NCBI GenBank assembly: GCA_033856515.1
Contig: JAWVEY010000003.1
Coordinates: 186,001-250,000 of the forward strand
Source of the DNA: JALZKA01 sp033856515
Lineage (GTDB): Bacteria > Actinomycetota > Thermoleophilia > Solirubrobacterales > 70-9
DNA length: 64,000 nt
Direction of reading: 5' to 3'
Each line of letters begins with the position of its first letter. The first letter of the stretch is position 1. The translations under genes were made by a program, and so were the position numbers. Under the pieces are notes generated by a model. That model was given only the letters and a program-made list of their open reading frames with translations. It was not told the origin of the DNA and searched no databases. Positions 42,639-51,940 of the stretch are shown piece after piece.

Positions 42639-44845
42639 GCCGAGATGCCCTCGACCCGCTCGTCCCCGAAGCGAAGCCGTGCAGCGTCGAGGAGCGGGCC
42701 AAGGGCCGGATCGTCGAGCGAGCCATAGCGCTTCTGGAGCGCGATCGCATCGCGACGCGCGTCGACCAGCAACAGCGCGTCGTCCGGCAGTTGCGCCGCA
42801 CGGAAGCGCGGCAGGCCGCTCTGGAGGGTCCCGAGGATCTCGCCCTCGCCTCGAAGCGAGAGGTCCACCTCGGCGAGCTTGAAGCCATCGCGCTCGGTCG
42901 CGATCGCCTCGAGACGTCGACGCGCGGTGTCCGAGGCCGGGTCGCCGAAGAGGATGCAATAGGACTCGTGTTCGCCCCGCCCCACCCGGCCGCGGAGCTG
43001 GTGGAGCTGGGAGAGCCCGTAGCGCTCGGCGCCCTCGACCACCATCACCGTCGCGTTCGGCACGTCGATGCCGACCTCGATCACGCTCGTCGCCACCAGC
43101 ACATCGGCCTCCCCGCCGGCGAAGGCCTCCATCGCCGCCGCCTTCTCGCGCGAGTGCATCTGGCCATGGAGGAGCGCGACGCGAAAGTCGCGCATCTCCC
43201 CCTTCGCCAAGCGCTCGGCCTCATCCGAGGCCGCCTTGGCCTCCAGTTTCTCCGAACCCTCGACGAGCGGGCAGACGAAGAACGCCTGGCGCCCTTCCCG
43301 CAGGCGCTCCCGAACGAATTCATACGCGCGCTCGCGTTTCTCCTCCCCCACCGCCCATGTCTTTACCGGCCGGCGCCCGGCCGGGAGCTCCCGCAGAGTC
43401 GTCGCGTCCAGGTCGCCGTAGGCCGTGAGCGAGAGCGTCCGCGGGATCGGCGTCGCGGTCATGTGAAGGACGTGCGGCGCCGCCCGGGTGCCTTCCTCGA
43501 GCTCGGGGCCCTTCGCGTCAAGCGCCGCGCGCTGCTTGACGCCGAAGCGGTGCTGCTCGTCGACGATGCAAACGGCGAGGCGCGCGAATCGCACGTCGGG
43601 CTCGATCAGCGCGTGGGTGCCGACGATCAGGCTCAGCTCGCCGCTTTCGAGCTGCCCGAGGGCGTCGCGCCTGGCCGCGGCCTTGGTGGCGCCGGTGAGG
43701 AGCGTGAACGGGACATGCGTTGAAGCCAGCAAGCCGTTGAGTGTGTGCGCGTGCTGCTCGGCGAGCGTCTCGGTCGGCGCCATCAGCGCGGCCTGATGGC
43801 CCGATTCGATGGCGCGGAGCATCGTGAAGACGGCGACCACGGTTTTTCCAGAGCCCACCTCGCCCATCAGGAGGCGCTGCATCGGGCGGCCTGACGAGAG
43901 GTCCTCGTCGATCTCGGCAAAGGCCTGTCGCTGCCCGTCGGTCGGCGCGAACGGCAGGGAGGCGAGCCAAGCGCGGGTCAGCTCGCCGGGCGGGTCGAGC
44001 GGGATGCCCGGGCGCTTGTCCTCGCGCCCCTTGCGTCGAGCGGCCAGAGCGACCTGGTGGAGGAAGAGCTCTTCGAAGGCGAGCCGGCGCCTTGCCTCCT
44101 CGGCGTCCTCAGCGCTCCACGGGAAGTGGGAGGCGGCCAGCGAATCGGCGGCGCCCGCGAGGCCGTGCTCGGCGCGAATCTCCGCTGGGAGCGGCTCGAT
44201 CGAGTCGCGGCCCATGCCCGCGCAGCTCCAGACCCACTCGCGGACCCGGTCCGCGCTGAGGCCGTCGGTTACTGAGTGGACGGGCACGAGGCCGACGGTG
44301 TGGATGCCGCGCTCGCGAACGCCGTCGGCGCCGATGATCTCGTGCGCCGAGACTTTGAACGCCGAGCGATCGAGCTTCCCCGAGAGCAGCAGGTGGGTGC
44401 CGGGGCGAAGGCGCTCGAGGAGCCAGGCCTGGTTGAACCAGATCGCCTTGGTGGCTCCGGAGTCGTCGGCGACCTCAGCCTCCACGATCCGAAGCCGTCG
44501 GTTTCGTGTGGGCCGCACGCGAGCCTTGCGGACCTCGACGAGCACCGTCGCCTCCTCACCGATCCGGAGCTCGCCGATCTTCAAGACATTCGAGCGGTCG
44601 CGATAGCCGTGGGGCAGGTGCCAGAGTAGATCGCCGATCGTCTCCAAGCCGATTCCCGCCGCGCGAGCGGACAGCTTCGGCCCCGCGCCCTTCAGGCTGC
44701 TGACGGGCGCCTCGAGACGGCTAGGCCGGGGCTTGAAACGAAGCGGCGCTCGGCGAAGCGCGTCGCGGTCTTGCGCTTCCCCCGATCCGAGGGCGCGCGG
44801 CGGCTCGGCAGTCGCTTCGGGAGTTGCGGTGGCCTGAGCGGGCAT
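42635..44845 (-). CDS. recG: ATP-dependent DNA helicase RecG
   Basis: A 736-residue helicase that reverses stalled forks and processes branched DNA. The N-terminal wedge domain with an OB fold covers about residues 45-260. Walker A is MGEVGSGKTVVA, the DEQH box is VDEQHRFGVKQR, and motif VI is QLRGRVGRGEHES. The C-terminal part with TERDGFKLAEVDLSLRGEGEILGT is diagnostic. An Ala/Pro-rich N-terminal tail of about 45 residues is extra. It heads the coupled recG-rsmD-coaD set. Confidence 0.96.
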   Translation of the reverse strand: MPAQATATPEATAEPPRALGSGEAQDRDALRRAPLRFKPRPSRLEAPVSSLKGAGPKLSARAAGIGLETIGDLLWHLPHGYRDRSNVLKIGELRIGEEATVLVEVRKARVRPTRNRRLRIVEAEVADDSGATKAIWFNQAWLLERLRPGTHLLLSGKLDRSAFKVSAHEIIGADGVRERGIHTVGLVPVHSVTDGLSADRVREWVWSCAGMGRDSIEPLPAEIRAEHGLAGAADSLAASHFPWSAEDAEEARRRLAFEELFLHQVALAARRKGREDKRPGIPLDPPGELTRAWLASLPFAPTDGQRQAFAEIDEDLSSGRPMQRLLMGEVGSGKTVVAVFTMLRAIESGHQAALMAPTETLAEQHAHTLNGLLASTHVPFTLLTGATKAAARRDALGQLESGELSLIVGTHALIEPDVRFARLAVCIVDEQHRFGVKQRAALDAKGPELEEGTRAAPHVLHMTATPIPRTLSLTAYGDLDATTLRELPAGRRPVKTWAVGEEKRERAYEFVRERLREGRQAFFVCPLVEGSEKLEAKAASDEAERLAKGEMRDFRVALLHGQMHSREKAAAMEAFAGGEADVLVATSVIEVGIDVPNATVMVVEGAERYGLSQLHQLRGRVGRGEHESYCILFGDPASDTARRRLEAIATERDGFKLAEVDLSLRGEGEILGTLQSGLPRFRAAQLPDDALLLVDARRDAIALQKRYGSLDDPALGPLLDAARLRFGDERVEGISA

Positions 44846-44895
44846 CGCTCCTCAGGCTACGGCTGACTCCCGATGGCACGGGCGCTTCGGACGGC

Positions 44896-45675
44896 TTAGA
44901 CGACCGCAGGCTCCCGCACCGGCTTGCGGTACTCCGCATACATCCGCTCGACCCAGCCGTAGAACGGCCGCGCGCGAATTTCCTCGGCGAACGGCTCAGC
45001 GGTCGGCGGGACGGCCGCGATCGCGTTCGGCCCTTCGGGCGGTAATACGAGCGGATAGAGCAGCGCCGCCGCTGTCAGGTCCGCAACGGAGAACGAGTCG
45101 CCGACGAGGTGCTCGCCGCCGTCAAGCTCTTGTTCGAGCCGGTCGAGGGCATCAACGATCAGTCGGCGCGCCTCAGCTTCCGCCGCTGGATCGGCAACCC
45201 GGTAGCGGAAGTTCGCGAAGGTCCCAGCGAAGGCGCTTGCACCGCTGCGCACCGGGCCGAAGTCACGGACCTGCTCCGGGATGTTCGCCGCGGTCACCTT
45301 CTTCATCAAATCCTTGTCCTGTCGCATGTGATGCCAGCCGAACAGGCGAACCGCCGGGCCCAGGTTCTCGTCGAAGAAGTCCTCCAGGTCGAGCGCAAGC
45401 CGGCGATCCGACGGATCGTCGGGATAGAGCGGCGGTTCGGGCCACGTGGCCTCCAGGGCGCCGATGATCGCCGTCGAGTCGAGGATCTTCTCGCCATCGA
45501 GGTCGAGCACCGGGAACGTCTTCGTCTCTCCTCTGCTCCACCAGAGAGCAAGGGCCATGTGGACCCCAGGCGTCGGCTCGCGGCGCTCGTGCTCGACGCC
45601 CTTGTAGTCGAGCGCCCAGCGCACCTTCTCCGAATAGTGCGAGACGCCGATATGCCAGAGGACGGGCTTTTCCAC
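44896..45675 (-). CDS. glutathione S-transferase family protein
   Basis: A 259-residue GST-like protein. The thioredoxin-fold N-domain has VLWHIGVSHYSEKVRWALDYKG and TFPVLDLDGEKILDSTAII (residues 5-75), the C-terminal all-helical domain follows (HLVGDSFSVADLTAAALL near 200). The catalytic Cys is replaced by Ser in SHYSEK. Actinobacteria often lack glutathione, so the thiol partner is open. GTG 45675 is the start; a conserved leader with a 17-codon frame ends 25 bases upstream. Confidence 0.85.
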   Translation of the reverse strand: MEKPVLWHIGVSHYSEKVRWALDYKGVEHERREPTPGVHMALALWWSRGETKTFPVLDLDGEKILDSTAIIGALEATWPEPPLYPDDPSDRRLALDLEDFFDENLGPAVRLFGWHHMRQDKDLMKKVTAANIPEQVRDFGPVRSGASAFAGTFANFRYRVADPAAEAEARRLIVDALDRLEQELDGGEHLVGDSFSVADLTAAALLYPLVLPPEGPNAIAAVPPTAEPFAEEIRARPFYGWVERMYAEYRKPVREPAVV

Positions 45676-45700
45676 GAAGGTGACGATACGGAGATACCTC

Positions 45701-45754
45701 TTACGCGCGCCTTCGGCGCTTGCACATGCTGCTTTCGGACCTAAAGGTCCTCAC
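45701..45754 (-). promoter_or_regulatory. conserved leader element, copy 2 (uORF of 17 codons plus hairpin)
   Basis: The minus strand reads GTGAGGACC-TTTA-GGTCC-GAAAGCAGC, encoding MRTFRSESSMCKRRRRA with TAA at 45701-45703. The hairpin is GGACC-TTTA-GGTCC. The GTG follows immediately after the TGA stop of the FakA-like gene. 29 of the first 33 bases match copy 3 at 53074-53121, and two of the four differences form a compensated base pair. It precedes the GST-like gene. Confidence 0.7.
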
Positions 45755-47398
45755 TCATTGACTCGCTATCAGCCAGTACCAGCTCGGTTGGCCGCCGCGA
45801 TGGAACTCGAGCTCGACGTCATCCGGCAAATCCAAGACGAGGTCGTCCAGCGGGATGGGCGGCATCTCGCCCTCGATCACGGTGACGATCTCGGCCCCCT
45901 CGGCGAGCCGAGCGACGGTCGCCGCGAGCGTCGAGCCTGTACCGCCGAAGGCGATGACCTCGTCGCCCTCGAAGCCGACGGTGTCGCCCCGGACGAAGCG
46001 CCCGTCGGGGTCGTCCTTGGCGGCAGGCGCCACGCCGCCGATGCGGATGTAGCTCAGCGCGTCGACGAGGCGAGCCGCGTTGTCTTCCGCAGGCGCGGTG
46101 GGGTCGTGCTCGACCAGTGCCGCCAACGCGCCCTGCTGCGAGACCGTAGGGACGACCTTCACCTTGCGCTCGGAGAGCCGCGCGGCCTCCTCGGCTGCCA
46201 TCTGGACGTTCTTGGAGTTGGGCAGCACGACTACCTCGTCCGTGCCGACACCATTGATCCCCTTGAGGAGATCGTTTGTGGAGGGATTCATCGTCGGCCC
46301 GCCGTCAATCACGTGCGCCCCGAGCTCGGAGAAGAGACGGAGCATCCCCGCCCCGGAGACGACGGCAAGGACGCCGGTCCGCGTCTCGCGAAGGCGCGCC
46401 TCGCGCTCGGCGATCTGCTCGCGCATGTCAGCGATGTCCTCGCGCTCAATCGAGCCGATGCCGTCGAAGATCGAGCGCGCCGCGTCAGGGTCGTCCGCGT
46501 GGACGTGGACCTTGAGAGTCGCCTCATCGCCGACGACCAGGACGGAATCGCCGATCTCCTCCAGCGCCGGCATCTGCGCCGTCGTCGAGAGTCCCTCGCC
46601 CAGGACGATGAAGTTGATGCAGTAGCGGTACTGCGATTCGGCGTGGTGGACGTCCGAGAGGCGGGCCGGTGCATAGTGCTCGATCTCCGGAAGGGTCACG
46701 GACTCGCCGGCGAGGGCGGCAAGGGCGCCGCGGACGATTACGACCAGCCCCAGGGCGCCCGCGTCGACGACGCCGGCTTCGGCGAGCACCTCAAGCTGCT
46801 CGGGCGTGTGGCGCACGGCCTCTTCCCCGGCGAAGAGGGCGGCGGCGAGCATCTCGGCAAGGAGCGCGTTCTGTTCCTCGGAGGTGGATTCGGCATCGAG
46901 ATGATGGGTGTTCCAGTGGGCGCGGCGCTCGCGCACCGCCTCAGCCATTTCCCGGGCGACCGTCAGCATCGTGCCCTCCGCCGGATCTCGAACGGATGCC
47001 CAAGCTGCGTCCGATGCGTTCAGCAGTGCGGCCTCGATCATCTCCGGGTCGATCAGGCGGCCGGGCGGGGTGGCGAGCTTTTCGGCCGCGCCGCGAACGA
47101 TCTGGCTCAGGATCACACCCGAGTTCCCGCGAGCGCCCATCAGCGCCGCTCGTGCAACTGCCCGAACGATCTCAGGGCGCTTGGGGTCGCCGTCCGCCGA
47201 GGCCTGCTCCAGGCGATCCAGCTCGTCGATCACGTGGCGCAGGGTCAGCGCCATGTTGTCGCCCGTGTCCCCGTCCGCAACGGGGAAAACATTCAGGTCA
47301 TTGATCTCCTGGCGCCTGTCCTCGAGGTGCGAGTAGGCGACGGAAATGACCGTCCGGAAGCGCTCAATGGAGGGATCGGCCATCGAAGGCCTGAGCAT
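45755..47398 (-). CDS. DAK2-domain protein, fatty-acid kinase FakA-like
   Basis: A 547-residue protein. The N-terminal DAK2 domain has NVFPVADGDTGDNMALTL (about residues 36-53) and RGNSGVILSQIVRG, the ATP-binding layout of dihydroxyacetone kinases. The C-terminal half is the DegV/FakA-type partner-binding region (GVLAVVSGAGMLRLF, LPNSKNVQMAAEEAA). FakA phosphorylates fatty acids presented by FakB; no FakB is in the window. ATG 47398 or the Met six codons later may be the start. The next gene upstream is a phosphodiesterase and rpmB, a common order. Confidence 0.9.
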   Translation of the reverse strand: MLRPSMADPSIERFRTVISVAYSHLEDRRQEINDLNVFPVADGDTGDNMALTLRHVIDELDRLEQASADGDPKRPEIVRAVARAALMGARGNSGVILSQIVRGAAEKLATPPGRLIDPEMIEAALLNASDAAWASVRDPAEGTMLTVAREMAEAVRERRAHWNTHHLDAESTSEEQNALLAEMLAAALFAGEEAVRHTPEQLEVLAEAGVVDAGALGLVVIVRGALAALAGESVTLPEIEHYAPARLSDVHHAESQYRYCINFIVLGEGLSTTAQMPALEEIGDSVLVVGDEATLKVHVHADDPDAARSIFDGIGSIEREDIADMREQIAEREARLRETRTGVLAVVSGAGMLRLFSELGAHVIDGGPTMNPSTNDLLKGINGVGTDEVVVLPNSKNVQMAAEEAARLSERKVKVVPTVSQQGALAALVEHDPTAPAEDNAARLVDALSYIRIGGVAPAAKDDPDGRFVRGDTVGFEGDEVIAFGGTGSTLAATVARLAEGAEIVTVIEGEMPPIPLDDLVLDLPDDVELEFHRGGQPSWYWLIASQ

Positions 47399-47419
47399 AT
47401 TCCGCTGCTCTCCGGGCGG

Positions 47420-47905
47420 TCAAAGCCAGATGTGCCGGAACTCCAATGAGCCACTTGAAGTGTCAGCGATCCCAAATGAGTGACTGGGCGACCGGCGACG
47501 CTCGGTTGGGCTGCCCGGGTTGAAGATCTGGAAACCGTGGGCCTCCTCGTGTAGCGGCAGGTGCGAGTGGCCGAACACGACTGCATTTGCCTCCGGAAAG
47601 CGGAGCCTCATACGCTTGAGCCTGCTCTTCGCCGGCCCGGCATCGTGGATGACGGCAATGCGGTGGTCGTCCGCGGCGAACTCGAGCGCCTCGGGTAGGC
47701 GCTCGCGAAGCTCGGCGGTGTCGACGTTTCCGTGAACTGCCTTCACCGGCGGGCCGAGGGACTCGAGCCAGTCGAGCACCTCGGCGGTGCACAGGTCGCC
47801 GGCATGGACGATCAGGTCGGTGCCCCGCACCGCATCGACGCATGCATCGGGCACCCTTCGCGCCCCGCGGGGCAGGTGGGTGTCGGAGATGACCGCTATT
47901 CGCAC
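47420..47905 (-). CDS. YfcE/MJ0936-type metallophosphoesterase
   Basis: A 161-residue single-domain calcineurin-like phosphodiesterase. Metal ligands: Asp8 and His10 (SDTH), Asp37 (HAGD), Asn60 (HGNVD), a His in VIHD, and the GHSH pair. Proteins of this type hydrolyse phosphodiesters in vitro; the physiological substrate is unclear. It begins three bases after the rpmB stop and is likely cotranscribed with it. Confidence 0.88.
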   Translation of the reverse strand: MRIAVISDTHLPRGARRVPDACVDAVRGTDLIVHAGDLCTAEVLDWLESLGPPVKAVHGNVDTAELRERLPEALEFAADDHRIAVIHDAGPAKSRLKRMRLRFPEANAVVFGHSHLPLHEEAHGFQIFNPGSPTERRRSPSHSFGIADTSSGSLEFRHIWL

Positions 47906-47908
47906 GCG

Positions 47909-48100
47909 CTAGGCGTGCTTCGTGACCTGGCCGGACTTGAGGCAGCGGGTACAGACGTAGACGCGCTTGGGGCGGCCGTCCTCGTCGATGCGGACCTTCT
48001 GGAGGTTGGGGTTGAAGCGGCGCCTGGTGGCGACCATCGAGTGGCTTCGCGAGTTCCCGAACGAGGGTCCCTTTCCGCAGGTATGACAGACCTTGGCCAT
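47909..48100 (-). CDS. rpmB: ribosomal protein L28
   Basis: A 63-residue L28 beginning MAKVCHTCGKGPSFGNSRSHS. It has zinc-type Cys pairs, Cys5/Cys8 and CTRC near residue 50, followed by KSGQVTKHA. ATG 48100 is the family start; the open frame continues upstream without homology. Placed between unlinked small genes, as is common for rpmB next to the DAK-type gene. Confidence 0.95.
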   Translation of the reverse strand: MAKVCHTCGKGPSFGNSRSHSMVATRRRFNPNLQKVRIDEDGRPKRVYVCTRCLKSGQVTKHA

Positions 48101-48163
48101 GAGACGCGGAAGGGTAGCGCCCAACCTTCGCTCGAAACGAGCCGCCTTGGGAAGATAGGCGCT

Positions 48164-49546
48164 GTGAGTCGGCAGAGGCCAATCATCGTGGTGGGGCTTG
48201 CCGTGATCGCGTGCGCGATCCCGGTGAGTGCGCTTGCGGGCGACGCCGCCACCGACGCGGACGCAGACGAATACCGCGGCGCCGCCTCTCACCCGCCCGC
48301 GACCTGCTTCTGGGAAGGGCCGATCTCGACCAAGCGAAAGACGACTCGCGGCTTCGACGGGCGCTACTTCAACTTCCCCGAGGAGTCCGCGACCTACTGG
48401 CTCGCCCGCCTGAACCTTCCGGCCGGGTCAAAGCTGATCCTGCGCGGCCGCTACCCACACGGGCGCTATATGTCCCTCAACTCGTACTCGGACGGCGCCC
48501 CCACGGACGCGCTCTCCGACATCGCGATCGAGGCGCGCCCCAACGCGACGAACCCGTTCATCGAGGGCGCAAGGAGAGATGCGAGAAAGCGAGGTTGGCG
48601 CGTCCAGGTCCTGAACGAGCCGCCGCCGCCAGCGCCGGAGAGCCGAGAGCCGAACACGCTCTACGCCGAGCCGGCCACTGGCGCGGCGATCGAGCTTGCG
48701 TACCGGGTCTATGAACCGGATCGCGGATACGACCTGACCGGCGGCACCGGTCTGCCGCGAGCGAAGCTCGTGATGGACGGTGGAGAGAGCGTGAGCGGCG
48801 AGGAGGCCTGCAACGCGGTCAACGATCCGAACCGCGAGATCACCGTGCAGACGATCCCCGGCGCGGTCTGGCAGGCGGCGCGGGCAACGCCGCCGTGCGA
48901 CGCGAACACGAATCCCGCCTACGACCCGGTCCGCTGGGAGCGGTTCTTCAACGTGAACTACGCCTCGCTGGCGGTCATCTCCGACTGCACCGCCGCAGGC
49001 CGCCAGGCGCGCCTCGCAATGGGCGCGGAGTCGCAGGGTGGCTTCTATTCGAACCGCGACAGCGCCTACGTCTTCTCCCACATGAGCCGCGACTTCGGCC
49101 CGGTCATGGTCGTCAATGGAACCTTGCCCCGCTCGCCGCAGACAATCGACGGGCCACGCCGGATGCCGGGCGGCGAGCTTCGATTCTGGTCGCTCTGCAC
49201 CGGCGAGTCGCGGGTTACAACCCGGACGCCGGACTGCCTGGCCGACCGTCAGGTCCTCGCGCAATCGGGACGCGACTACACCATCGTCGTCTCAAGACGC
49301 GCCGACAGGCCACGGAACGCACGCGCTCGCTGCGGAATCGCTTGGCTCGATTGGGGAAACCGCGGCGACGGCGCGGGCGACGCGGACTACGGGCTCCTGA
49401 TCATGCGCAACATGTTGGTCTCGCCCGATTTCGACGAGGCGATCCAAAACGTGCCCGCGCCGGGCCAAGAGGAGGCCGTGATGGGCCAGCACTTCCCGCG
49501 CTCGAGCTACTCCACGGTCGAAGAGTTCGAAGACCGCGGCTGCTAG
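48164..49546 (+). CDS. secreted hypothetical protein (beta-sandwich, DUF1254/1214-like segment)
   Basis: A 460-residue exported protein. Signal peptide: residues 1-26 (IIVVGLAVIACAIPVSALAG). The mature part includes YWLARLNLPAGSKLILRGRYPHGRYMSLNSYSD, a segment that recalls DUF1254/1214 proteins, plus several Cys. The C-terminal part contains RCGIAWLDWGNRGD and MLVSPDFDEAIQNV. No catalytic motif is recognised. GTG 48164 was chosen because it precedes the signal peptide; the longer open frame from 47732 runs antisense to rpmB. It overlaps convergent ribH by four bases. Confidence 0.72.
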   Translation: MSRQRPIIVVGLAVIACAIPVSALAGDAATDADADEYRGAASHPPATCFWEGPISTKRKTTRGFDGRYFNFPEESATYWLARLNLPAGSKLILRGRYPHGRYMSLNSYSDGAPTDALSDIAIEARPNATNPFIEGARRDARKRGWRVQVLNEPPPPAPESREPNTLYAEPATGAAIELAYRVYEPDRGYDLTGGTGLPRAKLVMDGGESVSGEEACNAVNDPNREITVQTIPGAVWQAARATPPCDANTNPAYDPVRWERFFNVNYASLAVISDCTAAGRQARLAMGAESQGGFYSNRDSAYVFSHMSRDFGPVMVVNGTLPRSPQTIDGPRRMPGGELRFWSLCTGESRVTTRTPDCLADRQVLAQSGRDYTIVVSRRADRPRNARARCGIAWLDWGNRGDGAGDADYGLLIMRNMLVSPDFDEAIQNVPAPGQEEAVMGQHFPRSSYSTVEEFEDRGC

Positions 49547-50049
49547 CCCAAGACCTTCTTGCGGTTCAGTGCGGAGCGCATGATCGCGTATGCGGCGTGG
49601 CGACCCTGGTCGCGCTTGCCGCCGCCGACGCGCGCCTCGGCCTGCTCCCGCGTGTCGCAGGTGATCACACCGAACGCGCAGGGGACGCCCGAGGCAAGCT
49701 GAACGTCCATGATCCCGCGCGCGGCCTCTGAACAGACGTAGTCGTAGTGGTTCGTCTCGCCTCGGATCACGACGCCGAGGCACGCAACGCCCGAGAACAC
49801 GCCCGCGCCCGCGCAAACCTTTGCGGCATACGGAAGCTCGAAGGCGCCCGGCACCTCGTAGGTCTGGACCGACGCCATCGTCACACCACCCTCTGCAAAG
49901 CCTTCCATCGCACCGGCGATGAGCCGGTCGGCCAAGTCTTCATAGAACGTGGCGACGCAGATCGCCCACTCCTTGCGGCCGAGGAACTCCTTCTCGTCCT
50001 CGGAAACCTCGAAGCTTCCCGCCTCCTCCGTCGCCTCCTCTGAGCTCAA
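49543..50049 (-). CDS. ribH: 6,7-dimethyl-8-ribityllumazine synthase
   Basis: A 168-residue lumazine synthase, penultimate enzyme of riboflavin synthesis. It has TYEVPGAFELPYAAK, CLGVVIRGETNHYDYVCSEAARGI and the C-terminal ITCDTREQAEARVGG. TTG 50049 was chosen: GGAGG is 7 bases upstream, and its TTGA overlaps the ribBA stop. The N-terminal 25 residues are acidic. It ends the rib operon. Confidence 0.95.
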   Translation of the reverse strand: MSSEEATEEAGSFEVSEDEKEFLGRKEWAICVATFYEDLADRLIAGAMEGFAEGGVTMASVQTYEVPGAFELPYAAKVCAGAGVFSGVACLGVVIRGETNHYDYVCSEAARGIMDVQLASGVPCAFGVITCDTREQAEARVGGGKRDQGRHAAYAIMRSALNRKKVLG

Positions 50050-51335
50050 GTCGAATCCTCCTGGTCGCGGCGGTGCTCCGCTTCGATCATCTCGTCGTCG
50101 AACGGGAGCCCCTGGTGATGAAGTACATGGCCCATCTTGTCGCGTTTCGCGTCGAGGTAGGCCTGGTTGTGGGGGTTTGGCGTCGCTTGGATCGGCACCT
50201 GCTCGGTCACCGACAGGCCATAGCCCTCGAGCCCGATGATCTTCTTCGGGTTGTTGGTGAGGATGCGGATCGAGGTGAGGCCGAGGTCGCCCAGGATCTG
50301 AGCGCCGATCCCGTAGTCGCGAAGGTCGGCGGGAAGGCCGAGCTTCAGGTTGGCGTCGACCGTGTCGAGGCCCTCCTCCTGGAGCTTGTAGGCGCGAAGC
50401 TTGTTGAGGAGGCCGATCCCGCGGCCCTCCTGAGAGAGGTAAAGGAGAACCCCCTGCCCCTCCTGCTCGATCTGCGCGAGCGCCGAAGCGAGCTGGTCGC
50501 CGCAATCGCAGCGAAGCGAGTGGAAGACGTCACCGGTGAGGCATTCGGAGTGGACGCGGACGAGGACGTCGTCTGCCCCCGAGACCTCGCCCTTGACCAT
50601 CGCGACGTGGTGCTTTTCGTCGAGCAGAGCCCTGTACCCCACCGCGGTGAACTCGCCGAACGCGGTTGGAAGCTTCGTCGAGACGACCCGCTCGACCAGC
50701 CGCTCCGTCTGGCGCCTGTATGAGATGAGGTCTGCGACCGTCACCATCTTCAACCCGTGCTCCTGGCAGTACGGGATGAGGTCGGGGACGCGCGCCATGG
50801 TGCCGTCCTCGTTCATGATCTCGCAGATCACGCCGGCGGGGATGAGGCCCGCAAGCCGGGCGAAGTCGACCGAAGCTTCGGTGTGCCCCGTGCGCTCCAG
50901 CGTGCCGCCGGGCTTTGCCTTGAGCGGGAAGACGTGACCGGGCTGGACGAGGTCCTCGGGCTTTGAGTGCGGGTCGATGGCGACCTGGATCGTGCGTGCC
51001 CTGTCCGCGGCGGAGATGCCGGTGGTGACGCCCTCGGCCGCTTCGACCGAGACCGTGAAGGCGGTCTCGAGGGGTGCCTCGTTCTTGGCCGCCATGAGGC
51101 GCAGGCCCAGCTCGTCGCACCGCTCCGGGGTGAGCGCGAGGCAGATGAGCCCACGCGCATGCTTCGCCATGAAGTTGACCTGCTCGGGAGTCGCGAACTG
51201 GGCCGCCAGGACGAGGTCGCCCTCGTTCTCGCGGTCCTCGCCGTCGCAGACGACGATCATGCGCCCGCGGCGGATCTCCTCGAGGGCTTCCTCGACTGTG
51301 GAGAAGACGCTGGTCTCTGTCTGGGCTTCACTCAT
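50046..51335 (-). CDS. ribBA: bifunctional 3,4-dihydroxy-2-butanone 4-phosphate synthase/GTP cyclohydrolase II
   Basis: A 429-residue fusion. The RibB part (about 10-210) has DGEDRENEGDLVLAAQ, FMAKHARGLICLAL and GHTEASVDFARLAG. The RibA part (about 215-405) has VRVHSECLTGDVF and the zinc Cys of SLRCDCGDQL, then LYLSQEGRGIGL. It makes both precursors of lumazine. It overlaps ribE upstream by eight bases and ribH downstream by four. Confidence 0.96.
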   Translation of the reverse strand: MSEAQTETSVFSTVEEALEEIRRGRMIVVCDGEDRENEGDLVLAAQFATPEQVNFMAKHARGLICLALTPERCDELGLRLMAAKNEAPLETAFTVSVEAAEGVTTGISAADRARTIQVAIDPHSKPEDLVQPGHVFPLKAKPGGTLERTGHTEASVDFARLAGLIPAGVICEIMNEDGTMARVPDLIPYCQEHGLKMVTVADLISYRRQTERLVERVVSTKLPTAFGEFTAVGYRALLDEKHHVAMVKGEVSGADDVLVRVHSECLTGDVFHSLRCDCGDQLASALAQIEQEGQGVLLYLSQEGRGIGLLNKLRAYKLQEEGLDTVDANLKLGLPADLRDYGIGAQILGDLGLTSIRILTNNPKKIIGLEGYGLSVTEQVPIQATPNPHNQAYLDAKRDKMGHVLHHQGLPFDDEMIEAEHRRDQEDST

Positions 51336-51936
51336 CGTTCGTTTCCTTGTCTTCGAACTGTAGGAGGCGCTCGACGTAGCGCGCGATCACGTCGAACTCC
51401 AGGTTCACCGTGTCCCCCTTCTTCGTGCTTCCAAGCGTTGTGCGCTCGAGCGTCTCGGGGATCAGCGAGACCTCGAAGCCGCCGCCGGTGAGGAGCGCAA
51501 CCGTCAGGCTCACGCCGTCGACGGTGACGGAGCCGTGCTCGACCACGTAACGGTGGTAGCGCTCGGGCACCACCACGGCGATCCGCGTCGCGATGCCGTC
51601 GGGGGTAACGGCGACGACGTCGCCGGTGCAATCGACGTGCCCCTGGACGATGTGCCCTCCCAGTGGATCGCCGGCGCGCAGCGCGGGCTCGAGGTTCACG
51701 CCGTCCCCAGCCTCGAGGGCCCCGAGACCGGTGAGGCTGAGCGACTGGTTCATGACATCGGCGTTGAAGGTGCCGTCCTGGCGGTCGGTGACGGTCAGGC
51801 AGACGCCGTTGACCGAGACGGAGTCGCCGGTCGCAAGCTCGCCAGCGAAGCCGGCGGCGATCTCGAACCTCGCGCCCTCGTCGGAGCGCTCGACGCCGGC
51901 GACCGTCCCAAGCTCCTTCACGATGCCGGTGAACAC
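51328..51936 (-). CDS. ribE: riboflavin synthase, alpha subunit
   Basis: A 202-residue riboflavin synthase that converts two lumazines to riboflavin. The start MFTGIVKELGTV is canonical. Two lumazine-binding barrels follow (about 1-95 and 96-190), with VSVNGVCLTV and VTVDGVSLTV at matching places and GGHIVQGHVD at the centre. It lies four bases after ribD and overlaps ribBA. Sometimes called ribC. Confidence 0.95.
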   Translation of the reverse strand: MFTGIVKELGTVAGVERSDEGARFEIAAGFAGELATGDSVSVNGVCLTVTDRQDGTFNADVMNQSLSLTGLGALEAGDGVNLEPALRAGDPLGGHIVQGHVDCTGDVVAVTPDGIATRIAVVVPERYHRYVVEHGSVTVDGVSLTVALLTGGGFEVSLIPETLERTTLGSTKKGDTVNLEFDVIARYVERLLQFEDKETNDE

Positions 51937-51940
51937 GCCC

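Noticed and set aside
42287..43723. 478-codon plus-strand frame opposite recG/rsmD
   Set aside because: Same GC-bias artefact as other antisense frames; recG motifs on the minus strand are complete.
45680..47449. 589-codon plus-strand frame opposite the FakA-like gene
   Set aside because: Antisense shadow; no recognisable domain, while the minus strand carries an intact DAK2 protein.
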